From positions 1 to 64,000 of the forward strand of contig DATFDP010000033.1 in NCBI GenBank assembly GCA_035252015.1: 64,000 nt of DNA, read 5' to 3'. Each line of letters opens with the position of its first letter. Within the stretch, counting starts at the first letter, position 1. This stretch comes from JAICWP01 sp035252015. Lineage in GTDB: Bacteria > Acidobacteriota > Terriglobia > Terriglobales > Acidobacteriaceae. This document shows, one piece after another, positions 50,433 to 59,902 of the stretch. The position numbers and the translations under genes are program-made. The notes under the pieces are model-generated. The model saw nothing but the letters and a program-made list of their open reading frames with translations, had not been told where the DNA came from and made no database searches.

Positions 50433-53400
50433 GTGGAGATAGCACTGGTACGCCGTAGCCTACCACAGCCGGTCAATCTGGGCCGCCGTAACTTTCTCAT
50501 CCGCTGCTGCCAGGGAGCCTCGGCAATGCTGCTTCCCACGGGCCTCCGCCCCTTTGCCCTGCCATCCGCCTATGATTCCGGCTGCCGCAACCCGCGTTCT
50601 CTAGATGGCCAATTCCACCTGCTGCCCCACTATCTGACGCCGGACCCGCTCGAGGATGTGTTCCGGCAGACGGAAGCCGGCCACGATCAGTTCGTCAGCG
50701 AAAAATATCACGATCAGATCGCGGCCATTTTCGCGCAGTGGAGCTCGAGTCTGCTGAAGACCCCCCGCGACTTGGAGGCGGTTGCCAGAGCTCTGAGCGA
50801 AAAGCTCTCCGGAGTGTCCTTGCGGCCGGTGGAATCACGGGTCGTGCGTTCAGATGGGGCCCTTGAGATTCGTCGTAACACCTTTGCCAATCAGTCTGCG
50901 GTTCCGCGCGACATTTTTCTCCGTGACCTGCAATCAGCCCTAAGCGCGTTCTCCAGCATTTCCACGGCTGAGTTCCAGGTGACCAGCATCAGTGTTGATT
51001 CGGCCAGTCGCCTGCAAACTCGCGTGCGCTATGAACTCGTGGGCTCGGGCAACGGTTTTTACCGTGAGCAACGCGTGGGATACTGGGAGATGGACTGGGA
51101 GGCAGTATCAAGTGGCGAATTCAAGTTGCGCAGCTGGCGGGCACTAGAAGAAACTCTCAGCCGCTCCACCTCGCCCATTTTTGCCGACATCACGGTGCAG
51201 GCCTTCGGCGGCAATCCTTCCTACTCTGCCCAGCTGCTGCACGGAGCCGACTACTGGCGGACAGTTCTGGATGGTGCCTGCGGCATAGACATCTACGGAC
51301 ACAACGGAATCTCGGTCGGAGACATTGATAATGACGGCCTCGATGACGTTTACATCTGCCAGCCGGCCGGGCTCCCCAACCGCTTGTTTCGCAATCGCGG
51401 CGACGGCACTTTCGAAGACATCACCGACGGTTCCGGAGTTGGAATACTGGAGAACACCGCCTGCGCTATTTTTGCTGATTTCGATAACGATGGCCGTCAG
51501 GACCTGATCGTAGTCCGCGCGAATGGGCCGTTGCTATTTCTGAATCAGGGTGACGGCAGGTTTCGCCAGCGGCCGGATGCCTTTAAGTTCGCCACACCGC
51601 CTCAGGGAACCTTCACCGGCGTGGCGGCCGCCGACTACGACCGCGATGGCTGGCTCGACATCTATTTCTGCCTCTACATCTATTACCAGGGCGCCAGTCA
51701 GTACCGCTATCCCTGCCCCTATTACGACGCGGAAAATGGTCCTCCCAATTTTCTCATGCGCAACGGTCGCGACGGCTCATTTCAGGATGTGACCGCCCAG
51801 GCCGGACTCGGTCGCAACAACACCCGCTACAGCTTTTGCTGTGGCTGGGCGGACTTCAGCGGCAACGGCTGGCCCGACCTCTATGTGGTGAACGACTTCG
51901 GGCGCAAGAACCTGTACCGCAACAATGGCGATGGCACGTTCACGGATGTCACTGCTCAAGCAGGAGTTAAAGATACGGGCGCAGGCATGGGCGTCTGCTG
52001 TTTCGATTACGACAACAACGGCTCTCAAGACCTGTACGTCGCCGACATGTGGACGGCCGCAGGCGAGCGCATCTCAACCCAGGGTGTTTTTCAGAAGAGC
52101 GCTCCGACCTCAGTGCGCGCTCTCTACCGCAAGCACGCAATGGGCAACTCTCTTTTCAGAAACGTCGGGAACGGCAGCTTTCACGATGCTGCGGCCTCAG
52201 CCGGGGTAGGTATGGGCCGCTGGTCCTGGTCGTGCGATTCCTGGGATTTCGACCATGATGGCTTTCTCGATCTCTATATCGCCAATGGCATGATCTCTGG
52301 TCCCTCGCGCCAGGACTTGAACAGCTTTTTCTGGCGGCAGGTGGTGGCCAACTCTCCTCTGCAGGCAAGGTCCACCCAGGCGTACGAACAAGGATGGGAT
52401 GCCATCAATGAGCTTATTCGCTCCGATAGCACCTGGAGCGGCTTTGAGCGCAACGTGTTTTACTTTAACAATGGCGACGGAACTTTTTCTGACGTCTCGG
52501 CAGCAGTAGGCCTCGATTTCCTGGAAGATGGCAGGGCCTTTGCGCTCGCTGACTTCGATCACGATGGTCGGCTAGAAGTCTTCCTTAAGAGCCGCAATGC
52601 CACGCAACTGCGGCTGCTGCATAACGTAATGCAGTCCCTGCCGCCATCCATCGCCTTCCGCCTTCGGGGCACACGAAGCAATCACGATGCTATCGGCGCG
52701 GTGGTTATTTTGCACACAGATCGTGGACAGCAGACACGCCAACTGCAGGCCGGTTCCGGCTTCCTCTCCCAGCACAGCAAAGAGCTTTTCTTCGGCTTGG
52801 GAAACGCGAAAAGCTCGGTACACGCCTCGATTCGCTGGCCTAGCGGACTGGTGCAGGAACTCCGCGATCTTCCGCCGAATCACAGGATATGGGTCGAAGA
52901 AGCCACCGAGGCGGTTCGCGCCGAGCCTTTTCGGCCGGCGTCCACCGTGCCGGAAGAGGCTAGTGCGGTACAAGAAACGGAGTCGTTGCCGGCTACGGTT
53001 GAAACGTGGCTGCTGGCCCCGGTGGCAGCGCCGGATTTCTCCTTGCCGGATGCGAATGGGAAAATCTGGAGCTTGGCCGCCCTACGTGGTAAGCCCCTAC
53101 TGTTGCATTTGTGGAGCACACAGACGACCGGCTGTACTGACGACCTGGAGCGTTTCAATCAGGTACACGCGCGCTGGGGGCTTCAGGGTCTGCAACTGCT
53201 GACTATCAATTGTGATGCTGATCAATCCGGAGGCTCTCCCGCGCGCGCACACCACTCCCAGCTTACATTTCCCGTGCTTCGCGGCTCTGCCGGCATCGCC
53301 GCCATCTATAATATTCTTTACCGCTATCTTTTCGATCGCCACCGCGACCTGGTGCTCCCAACAACGTTCTTGATTGATCAAAAAGGCGAGATCGTAAAGC

Positions 53401-54287
53401 TTTACCAAGGCCCAACCAGGCCGGAGCAGGTCGAAGAGGATATTCGCCACGTTCCGAAAAACGTCACGGAGCGCCTGGCCAAGGCGCTGCCTTTTGCGGG
53501 CGTCACCAGCACCTTCGATTTTCGCCGCAACTATCTTTCTTACGGTTCTGTCTTTTATCAGCATGGCTACTTCGATCAGGCCCAGGCCTCCTTTGAGCTC
53601 GCGCTTCGCGACGATCCTGAGAGCGCTGAGGCGCTCTACGGCCTGGGTAGCGCTTATCTGAAAAAGGAACAGCGGCAGGAGGCTCGGCAGTGCTTCGAGC
53701 GCGCGGTCAAGTTGCCCGCGATGTATCCCGACACCTTACCCCGGGCTTGGAACAATCTTGGGCTGCTCGCCGCCCAGCAAAGACGCATGGCCGACGCGGT
53801 CCAATATTTTCAGCAGGCGCTCCGTCTCAACCCCGATTACGTGGTCGGCCTGGAAAACCTGGGCAACGCTTATCGCCAGCAGAGGCAGTGGGATCAGGCG
53901 CGAACCGCATTTGAGCAAGCGCTGGCTCTTAATCCTGAAAGCCCGGGCGCGAACTACGGCTTAGCGATGGTTTATGCAGCTAGCGACGATAACGCGCACA
54001 CCTACAAGTATCTGCAGAAAGCACTCCAGTACCACCCTAACTATCCGGAAGCTCTGAACAATCTGGGCGTGCTCTACGTGCGCACCGACCGCCGCGATGA
54101 GGCCATCTCCGCGCTGCAGAAATGTATCAGCATGGCACCCGCCTTCGACCAGTGCTACCTTAACCTAGCCCGCATCTACACCCTCGAAGGCAATCGCAGC
54201 AAAGCGCGTGCTGTCCTGCTTCAACTCCTCAAGCAACAACCCGACCATTCGCAGGCGCTAAAAGCCTTGCAAGAGTTGCCGCAATAA
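50433..54287 (+). CDS. Tat-exported FG-GAP / ASPIC / thioredoxin-like / TPR fusion protein
   Basis: 1284 residues from GTG. The Tat signal GRRNFLIRCCQGASAMLLP lies at about 17-35. Order: unknown helical region (about 60-240), FG-GAP repeats (about 285-720, for example DIDNDGLDDVY, DFDNDGRQDLI and DFDHDGRLEVF) and an ASPIC/UnbV segment (about 748-822: NHDAIGAVVILHTDRG). Then comes a TlpA/peroxiredoxin-like domain (about 860-1005, APDFSLPDANGK) and about six TPRs (1030-1284). The redox site reads WSTQTTGC near 893: the first Cys of CxxC is lost. Divergent from rbsK with only 11 bp between starts. Confidence 0.88.
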   Translation: MEIALVRRSLPQPVNLGRRNFLIRCCQGASAMLLPTGLRPFALPSAYDSGCRNPRSLDGQFHLLPHYLTPDPLEDVFRQTEAGHDQFVSEKYHDQIAAIFAQWSSSLLKTPRDLEAVARALSEKLSGVSLRPVESRVVRSDGALEIRRNTFANQSAVPRDIFLRDLQSALSAFSSISTAEFQVTSISVDSASRLQTRVRYELVGSGNGFYREQRVGYWEMDWEAVSSGEFKLRSWRALEETLSRSTSPIFADITVQAFGGNPSYSAQLLHGADYWRTVLDGACGIDIYGHNGISVGDIDNDGLDDVYICQPAGLPNRLFRNRGDGTFEDITDGSGVGILENTACAIFADFDNDGRQDLIVVRANGPLLFLNQGDGRFRQRPDAFKFATPPQGTFTGVAAADYDRDGWLDIYFCLYIYYQGASQYRYPCPYYDAENGPPNFLMRNGRDGSFQDVTAQAGLGRNNTRYSFCCGWADFSGNGWPDLYVVNDFGRKNLYRNNGDGTFTDVTAQAGVKDTGAGMGVCCFDYDNNGSQDLYVADMWTAAGERISTQGVFQKSAPTSVRALYRKHAMGNSLFRNVGNGSFHDAAASAGVGMGRWSWSCDSWDFDHDGFLDLYIANGMISGPSRQDLNSFFWRQVVANSPLQARSTQAYEQGWDAINELIRSDSTWSGFERNVFYFNNGDGTFSDVSAAVGLDFLEDGRAFALADFDHDGRLEVFLKSRNATQLRLLHNVMQSLPPSIAFRLRGTRSNHDAIGAVVILHTDRGQQTRQLQAGSGFLSQHSKELFFGLGNAKSSVHASIRWPSGLVQELRDLPPNHRIWVEEATEAVRAEPFRPASTVPEEASAVQETESLPATVETWLLAPVAAPDFSLPDANGKIWSLAALRGKPLLLHLWSTQTTGCTDDLERFNQVHARWGLQGLQLLTINCDADQSGGSPARAHHSQLTFPVLRGSAGIAAIYNILYRYLFDRHRDLVLPTTFLIDQKGEIVKLYQGPTRPEQVEEDIRHVPKNVTERLAKALPFAGVTSTFDFRRNYLSYGSVFYQHGYFDQAQASFELALRDDPESAEALYGLGSAYLKKEQRQEARQCFERAVKLPAMYPDTLPRAWNNLGLLAAQQRRMADAVQYFQQALRLNPDYVVGLENLGNAYRQQRQWDQARTAFEQALALNPESPGANYGLAMVYAASDDNAHTYKYLQKALQYHPNYPEALNNLGVLYVRTDRRDEAISALQKCISMAPAFDQCYLNLARIYTLEGNRSKARAVLLQLLKQQPDHSQALKALQELPQ

Positions 54288-54358
54288 TTTCACTGCTGTG
54301 TCACGTGATTGCGAATCAGGGCGCGGCTTCAGCTACGTCGATCCGCCGCCCTCCCGTC

Positions 54359-54372
54359 TGTCATCCTGAGCG
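54359..54372. repeat. Dispersed intergenic repeat word, copy A
   Basis: TGTCATCCTGAGCG, identical to copy B at 59858. I recall the extended form (TGTCATCCTGAGCGNAGCGAAGGACCT) as an intergenic repeat frequent in acidobacterial genomes. Confidence 0.55.
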
Positions 54373-54456
54373 AGTACGAACCGAGCGACTGCGAGGCAGG
54401 GCGAATCGCTCGACCTATTGCTTCTCCGTCTTACAGTATAGAGATCTTTCTGACGG

Positions 54457-55548
54457 CTACTTAGACATCCGCGCCTTCGGCGTGGACGCGCTCAGCAATT
54501 CTACGAATAGATCGTAGAACTTCTGTGCGTTCAGGTCGAACTGCACCTCCACCGGCCGCACTTCAACTGTGGGCTTGTTCCCCTCTCCCCAGCTCAGCGT
54601 GTCGCCATAATTTCCGCCCCGGTCCAGGTTCACATCCAGGTAGCGCGTCTGTTTGTCGGTAATCAAACTCGGATCCAGCCACGCCGCCGCCGCCAGCTCA
54701 TCCCACAAATAATCGTATTTGCCGCGAAGCCGGGCATAGGTGGCCACGTACTGCCCCGCTGCGGAATGCGCCGCTTTCAGGTGGTTAACCAGTTCAGCGG
54801 TAAATTGTGTTTTCACTGAGACATCCACCGGCGTACACACAATCTTCTTCCAGGGCGCGCGCAGCACGATGTGCGCCGCCTCCGGGTCAAACCACAGGTT
54901 GAATTCGCGCCGCGGCGTGTTAATGAATTCTGGGTCATCGGTCTGTGGGTTCAAACTGCCCCCCATGAAAACCAACTCCTTGGCCAGCCGCGGAAAGCCG
55001 GGGTCAATGGAGATAGCCAACGCCAGATTGGTCATCGGGGCGCCCTCGTAAATGGTTACCTGGTTGGGATACCTGCGCACCATCCGCACCAGGAAATGCG
55101 CGGCGTCTTCCTCGATTGGCTTGCTGGTGGGCAGCCCCTCGGGAACATCGCCCAGTTGGTCGGCAGGATGATAGAAGTGGGGCGTCCAAGCGCCCAGCCA
55201 GGCGACCGACCCATAACGCGCTTCCCACATCTCAGTTTCCGACTTGCGCCGCACCAGTGGGTATTCGGCTCCCGCTGCCACCGGAATATCGGTCCGCCCG
55301 ATGAGTTCGAGCATCCGCAAAGTGTGGGCAAGTTCTGCCTTGAGCCACTGATCGCCCGTGACCACGGTGATGCCCAGTACCTCGGTTTGTGGCGATTGAA
55401 TGAGCAGCAGCATGGACTGCTGGTCGGTTCCACCCGGCCCGGCGGCGTCTTGATCAATGATGACCTTGCGTTTCTCCTGCGCCCAGCACATGACGCAGGA
55501 AAACAGAAGCGTCGCTGCCACAAACCGCCAACACCACCCAAGTCTCAT
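54457..55548 (-). CDS. Exported atypical nucleoside-hydrolase-fold protein 1
   Basis: 363 residues, ribosome-binding site AGGTGAAAG, signal peptide (about 5-23, CWAQE). IUNH fold by GRTDIPVAAGAEYPL, TIYEGAPMTNLALA, ELVFMGGSLN and the extended order of these motifs. The calcium-site motif DTDPGxDD is replaced by D32QDAAGPGGTDQQ, and the catalytic HD is LWDEL, so His is lost. Last gene of a three-gene minus-strand operon that also holds the canonical paralogue. May act on a different N-glycoside or be non-catalytic. Confidence 0.85.
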   Translation of the reverse strand: MRLGWCWRFVAATLLFSCVMCWAQEKRKVIIDQDAAGPGGTDQQSMLLLIQSPQTEVLGITVVTGDQWLKAELAHTLRMLELIGRTDIPVAAGAEYPLVRRKSETEMWEARYGSVAWLGAWTPHFYHPADQLGDVPEGLPTSKPIEEDAAHFLVRMVRRYPNQVTIYEGAPMTNLALAISIDPGFPRLAKELVFMGGSLNPQTDDPEFINTPRREFNLWFDPEAAHIVLRAPWKKIVCTPVDVSVKTQFTAELVNHLKAAHSAAGQYVATYARLRGKYDYLWDELAAAAWLDPSLITDKQTRYLDVNLDRGGNYGDTLSWGEGNKPTVEVRPVEVQFDLNAQKFYDLFVELLSASTPKARMSK

Positions 55549-55580
55549 CTTTCACCTCACAAAGCTTGCGTGCGGGGGAA

Positions 55581-56771
55581 TCACTCCTTGCCCGATAACC
55601 GGCCAATCAGAAGTTCAAAGAATTTTGCCGAATCCACATCCACTGCCACTCTGGTGTTGGGCATGTATTTCTCTCGCACCACCGGAGATGTGCGGGCTCC
55701 GGCCAGTGTGGGCGCTGATCCGCGAATGGCGAAATTGATGCCGGCCTTCTCTTCCATACCAGGCCGCCGCCGCAAGTCGCCGGCCACAGGGCTGTAGCCC
55801 AGAGTCGCTCCGGAAGTCAGTTCGCCTTGCGTCTCCACATCCACGTAATATTCCTGGTATTTGAGCAACCCAGGATTGATGAAGCTCGCCACCGCCAGCG
55901 GATCATGCATGTTTGGCCCCACCAGGAATCCCTGCTCACGGTTGTGCCGGAGAACGCTGCGCCCGATCTTTGCTGCCGCCTGGCTGATCGGGTTCTGTCC
56001 CGCTTCCAGCGTGCGTACGTGCTCCTCAGTCAGGGTTGTCTTGCGCGTCACGTCCAGCCCCACCATAGTGATGGGGATGCCCGACTGAAACACGATGCGG
56101 GCGGCTTCCGGATCCACATAAACATTAAATTCTGCTGCCGGCGTGATATTTCCGCCCGATAGCGAACCGCCCATCATCACCAGGCCCCGCACCATGCCCG
56201 CAAGGTCGGGATCGCTGCGCAGCGCCAGCGCCACATTCGTGAGCGGTCCAATGGTGAGCAGTGTAACTTCCCCGGGGTACTTGCTAACCGTGCGACGAAT
56301 GAATTCCGCGGCGGGATCGGAGACAGGCCTGGTTTTGGGTTCGGGAAAAACCGCTCCCCCGAGACCGTTCTCGCCGTGAGCGTAGGCCGCGGTCACGAGT
56401 CGGCGCGCCAGCGGGTCCTTGGCGCCGGCGGCCACCGGAATGTCGGTCCGGCCGGCAATCTCCACCATGCGCAGCGCGTTGGGCAAAGTCAGCGCCAGCG
56501 GCACGTTGCCGGCTACGGGAGTGATGCCCTCAATTTTCAGTTCCGGCGAACGCATGGCCAGCAACAGCGCCAGGGCGTCGTCCACCCCAGGGTCGGTGTC
56601 AATAATGACTCGGAACGTTCCGTTACCAATTCCACCGCTGGGTTTCCGCCGTTCCGGTAGGCCTTGGGCCGCCAGCCAGGGTCCCATGAGCCCGCTTGCG
56701 GCCAGACCAGCCGCCGACGTGGCCACGAATTGCCGTCGCGTCATGCCCTTGGATTTACCACTCTCGCCCAT
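55581..56771 (-). CDS. Tat-exported canonical inosine-uridine nucleoside hydrolase
   Basis: 396 residues with the Tat signal TRRQFVATSAAGLAASGL. All catalytic motifs are present: VIIDTDPGVDDALALLLA near 54-71, GRTDIPVAAGAKDPL, LLTIGPLTNVALA, LVMMGGSLSGGNITPAAEFN and NMHDPLAVASF with the catalytic His-Asp. Cleaves ribonucleosides to ribose and base, calcium-dependent, here in the periplasm. Flanked by two atypical paralogues in one operon (18 and 32 nt gaps). Ribokinase nearby could use the ribose. Confidence 0.92.
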   Translation of the reverse strand: MGESGKSKGMTRRQFVATSAAGLAASGLMGPWLAAQGLPERRKPSGGIGNGTFRVIIDTDPGVDDALALLLAMRSPELKIEGITPVAGNVPLALTLPNALRMVEIAGRTDIPVAAGAKDPLARRLVTAAYAHGENGLGGAVFPEPKTRPVSDPAAEFIRRTVSKYPGEVTLLTIGPLTNVALALRSDPDLAGMVRGLVMMGGSLSGGNITPAAEFNVYVDPEAARIVFQSGIPITMVGLDVTRKTTLTEEHVRTLEAGQNPISQAAAKIGRSVLRHNREQGFLVGPNMHDPLAVASFINPGLLKYQEYYVDVETQGELTSGATLGYSPVAGDLRRRPGMEEKAGINFAIRGSAPTLAGARTSPVVREKYMPNTRVAVDVDSAKFFELLIGRLSGKE

Positions 56772-56789
56772 TTTGTCCCTTTCTGCCCT

Positions 56790-57890
56790 CTATCTGGCTT
56801 GCCTTGGACGCTGTGTCATCAACTTGAGGTAGAGGTCATAGAACTTTTGTGCGTTTACATCAAACTGAACAGTCGCGAGTCTTTCGTAAGGCGGAACCGT
56901 GGCCCCGGGAGCCCAAAACAGGGTTTCGCCATAGCTGGGACCGTGGTCAACGTCAATGTCCACATAGAGCTGCTTTTGGCCCGTGATGATGGACGGGTTC
57001 GCCAGCGTTGCCGCCGAAAGTTCATCCCACATGTAGCTGGGAACGGAATACTTGGTGAGATATTTCGCCACGGGCGTGTCAGCTTTGGCTATGGCGGCCT
57101 GCATCTCTGGCGTGACGTGGGTTTTGATTGAAATATCAATAGGAGTAATGGTGATCTTCTTCCATGGCGCCCGCATGACGATGCGCACCGACTCCGGGTC
57201 AAACCACCAGTTGAACTCGCGGCGCCCATCAATGGTGCCGATGCCCCCTGTATCGGCGTACATGCCGCTCCCCATCAACACCAGCTCTTTGGCCTGGCTG
57301 GCCACTTGCGGATCCAGGCGCAATGCCAGTGCAATGTTGGTCATCGGCCCACCCTCCCACAGCACCACTTGACCGGGATACCGGTGCACCATGCGAACCA
57401 TAAAATGAGCGGCGGTTTCATCCAGCGCCTTGGTATGCGGGCTGCCTTCCGGTAGCGGCGGCACTACGTCTGGGCCGTGGTAAGGAGGAAAGAATGCCGC
57501 CGCTGCCGGAGACGGCGGCTTGGGAAAATCGTTCCAGCAACCTTTGTAGCGAAACTTGCCGTAAAGAGCTTCCCGTCTCTCTGACTCTTCCTTGGAGTTC
57601 AGCAAGGGGAACTCCGCTCCCTGCACCACCGGAACATCGGTACGCCCGGCGATTTCCAGCAGACGCAAGGTATGTTGGGTTTCTTCTTTCACCCACTGGT
57701 CGCCGCTCACCGTGGTGATGCCCAGCACGTCGAACTTGTCCGATTGCAGGAATATCAGGATGGATTGCAAGTCTGTGGTGGCGGGCCCACGCGCGTCCTG
57801 ATCCACGATGACCTTGATCTTTTGCGCGTGCAGGTCGCCCACCAGCATCAGGATTGCGGTTGCAAGAACCATCGCATATCGCGGTTTCAT
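56790..57890 (-). CDS. Exported atypical nucleoside-hydrolase-fold protein 2
   Basis: 366 residues from the ATG at 57890 (GGGAGAAAAA upstream); a longer open frame to 58169 is unsupported. Signal peptide about 3-23 (DLHAQ). The metal motif reads VIVDQDARGPATTDLQS, the catalytic site YMWDELSAATL, and EFNWWFDPESVRIVMRAPWK is shared by the atypical group. It has a longer insertion around PPYHGPDVVPPLPEGSPHTK than proteins 1 and 3. First gene of the left hydrolase operon, divergent from the TPR gene at 58042. Confidence 0.85.
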   Translation of the reverse strand: MKPRYAMVLATAILMLVGDLHAQKIKVIVDQDARGPATTDLQSILIFLQSDKFDVLGITTVSGDQWVKEETQHTLRLLEIAGRTDVPVVQGAEFPLLNSKEESERREALYGKFRYKGCWNDFPKPPSPAAAAFFPPYHGPDVVPPLPEGSPHTKALDETAAHFMVRMVHRYPGQVVLWEGGPMTNIALALRLDPQVASQAKELVLMGSGMYADTGGIGTIDGRREFNWWFDPESVRIVMRAPWKKITITPIDISIKTHVTPEMQAAIAKADTPVAKYLTKYSVPSYMWDELSAATLANPSIITGQKQLYVDIDVDHGPSYGETLFWAPGATVPPYERLATVQFDVNAQKFYDLYLKLMTQRPRQAR

Positions 57891-58041
57891 CGTCGAGTTT
57901 TTCTCCCTGGGCTGCTCCCCGAAATGCCAGTCGCCAGCAGATTTCTTAACCTGCGCTCCCAAACAGCAGCTGCAGACCGAGCTGCCAGCTTGCTTGCGGC
58001 GGCTCGTGGCAAGCACTAAAATACCGGCCTGCCCTGCTTTT

Positions 58042-59682
58042 ATGCGTTGTCCTCCGGTTAGCGAAAGCCGCTGCCTCTGCCTTCTTCTCACGACTGTTGC
58101 CTTGCTCCAGTTCGCCGTCCTTGCTGTTCGGGTTGAAGGACAATCTTCAGCATCGCTCCAGGCAGCCACGCTGCAGGCATCGGTCCGCGATCCTCAAGGA
58201 CACCCGCTTATCCACGCGACGCTTCAACTCGAGTCGCAAGGTGGCACGCAGAAGCTGGCTGGCCAAACCGATACGCATGGGCAGTACCGTTTCACCGCAC
58301 TTCGCCCCGGCTCTTACACGCTGCGCGCGGAATTGGCCGGACACACCGGCGCATCTTCGGGCCCATTCGTTGTCCAGGCAGGGTCGCTGAAAACCGTCAA
58401 TCTTACTCTCTCCCCGGCTTCCGTCTCGCAAAACAAATCCGGCTCCCTGCAATTTTTCGACGAGCCCCAGTTCACCATTGCAGGTGTAACTGACCCCACC
58501 AGCCTGGCCGCTCACGGCTCCAACGCCACCGCTCCGGCCAAAGATGATCTGACCAGGGATGTGGTATCCCTGGCCGGCCCTGGGGCCTCTCCCGCCAATG
58601 CAAAGCCGTCGGCCGATGAGCCAGCGCTGCGTGCCGCCGCCGAGCGCCAGCCCGCTGATTTCGAGGCCAATCGCCGTCTGGGCACGTTGTTGCTCGACCA
58701 CGGCCAGCCTGGCGAGGCGCTGCCGTATCTGCAGCGAGCGTCCCAACTCAAGCCGGCCGACTACCAGAGCACCTACGAACTGGCGCTTGCCTACGCCAAA
58801 GCCGGCGAATACGAGCCCGCGGGCTCTACGCTGAAGTCGCTGTTGGCAGTTTACGATCGCGCGGAACTTCATCACTTACTCGCCGACCTGGAAGAAAAGC
58901 AGGGGCGCTCCCTGAACGCTGCCCGCGAGTATGAGCACGCTGCCAAACTTGACCCCAGCGAAGTCAATTTTTTCGATTGGGGCGCAGAACTCATGCTTCA
59001 TGGCGCGGCCGAGCCCGCCATTCAGGTCTTCAGTCAAGGCAATCGCCGCTTCCCCGATTCTGTGCGAATGTTACTGGGCCTGGGCGTTGCCTGGTTCGCC
59101 CAAGGCTTCCGTGAGCGAGCGGCCCAGTATCTCGGCCAAGCCTCAGACCTGGATCCGGTCGACCCCCATCCCTATCTTTTTCTCGGAAGAATAGCGGAGC
59201 TCGAGTCCTCTCCTTCGGAAGACATCGCCCAGAAGCTGGCACGCTTCGCCCGGTTGCATCCTGAGAATGCGCAGGCCAACTACTATTACGCCGTAAGCCT
59301 GTGGAGGCAGTCGCAAAGCCACAGCGACGCCGGCAAGCAAGCCCAAGCGAGCGCGCTGCTCCAGAAGGCGGCCCAACTCGTTCCCAGTTTTGCCGCGGCA
59401 TATCTGCAGCTCGGCATCCTGCAGAGCGAACAGAAGCAGTACCCGGAGGCGATTGCCTCATATCAGAAAGCGATTGCGGCTGATCCACGCCTGCCCGATG
59501 CCCATTACCGCCTGGCGCAGGCCTGCATGCGAACCGGCGACCAGGCGAAAGCTCACGCCGAGATGCGGCTCTACGATCAACTGCTCAAGGAAAAAGCGCA
59601 GCAGGCCGAGCGCGACCGCAGCCACATGCAGCAGTTTGTCTACACCTTGCGCGGCCAACCCCCTGCCTCGCAACCGCATTAA
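58042..59682 (+). CDS. Exported CarboxypepD-reg / TPR protein
   Basis: 546 residues from the ATG at 58042. A signal peptide (about 8-33) is followed by a carboxypeptidase-regulatory-like beta domain (about 40-125: ASVRDPQGHPLIHATLQLES, QYRFTALRPGSYTLRAELAG). The rest is TPR-like repeats (about 195-520) ending with TPRs of high match (AYLQLGILQSEQKQYPEAIA). Lies between the two nucleoside-hydrolase operons, on the opposite strand. Probably a periplasmic scaffold; no enzyme motif. Confidence 0.8.
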   Translation: MRCPPVSESRCLCLLLTTVALLQFAVLAVRVEGQSSASLQAATLQASVRDPQGHPLIHATLQLESQGGTQKLAGQTDTHGQYRFTALRPGSYTLRAELAGHTGASSGPFVVQAGSLKTVNLTLSPASVSQNKSGSLQFFDEPQFTIAGVTDPTSLAAHGSNATAPAKDDLTRDVVSLAGPGASPANAKPSADEPALRAAAERQPADFEANRRLGTLLLDHGQPGEALPYLQRASQLKPADYQSTYELALAYAKAGEYEPAGSTLKSLLAVYDRAELHHLLADLEEKQGRSLNAAREYEHAAKLDPSEVNFFDWGAELMLHGAAEPAIQVFSQGNRRFPDSVRMLLGLGVAWFAQGFRERAAQYLGQASDLDPVDPHPYLFLGRIAELESSPSEDIAQKLARFARLHPENAQANYYYAVSLWRQSQSHSDAGKQAQASALLQKAAQLVPSFAAAYLQLGILQSEQKQYPEAIASYQKAIAADPRLPDAHYRLAQACMRTGDQAKAHAEMRLYDQLLKEKAQQAERDRSHMQQFVYTLRGQPPASQPH

Positions 59683-59902
59683 TCCTGCTCTAAGCGTATG
59701 CAGCCAACATTGGCCCCGGTTGCGGAAGAGCAGAAAGGTGTCAGGCTGAGGCCCTTTAGCGCCGAAAGCCCGCCCTGAGCTTGTCGAGGCGCATCTCGCG
59801 CGCAGCACCGCTCATTCTCCCGACTGCCAGCTGTTTAAGGACATTATTCCTATTTAATGTCATCCTGAGCGCGCAGCGAAGGACCTCCTTTTCGGTCCAT
59901 GT
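59683..59902. other. Intergenic region with dispersed repeats
   Basis: Holds CCCTGAGCTTGTCGAGG near 59773 and TGTCATCCTGAGCG at 59858. Both are of the kind often seen between acidobacterial genes. No coding potential seen. Confidence 0.5.
59858..59871. repeat. Dispersed intergenic repeat word, copy B
   Basis: TGTCATCCTGAGCG followed by CGCAGCGAAGGACCTCC, matching copy A at 54359 over 14 bp. Confidence 0.55.
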
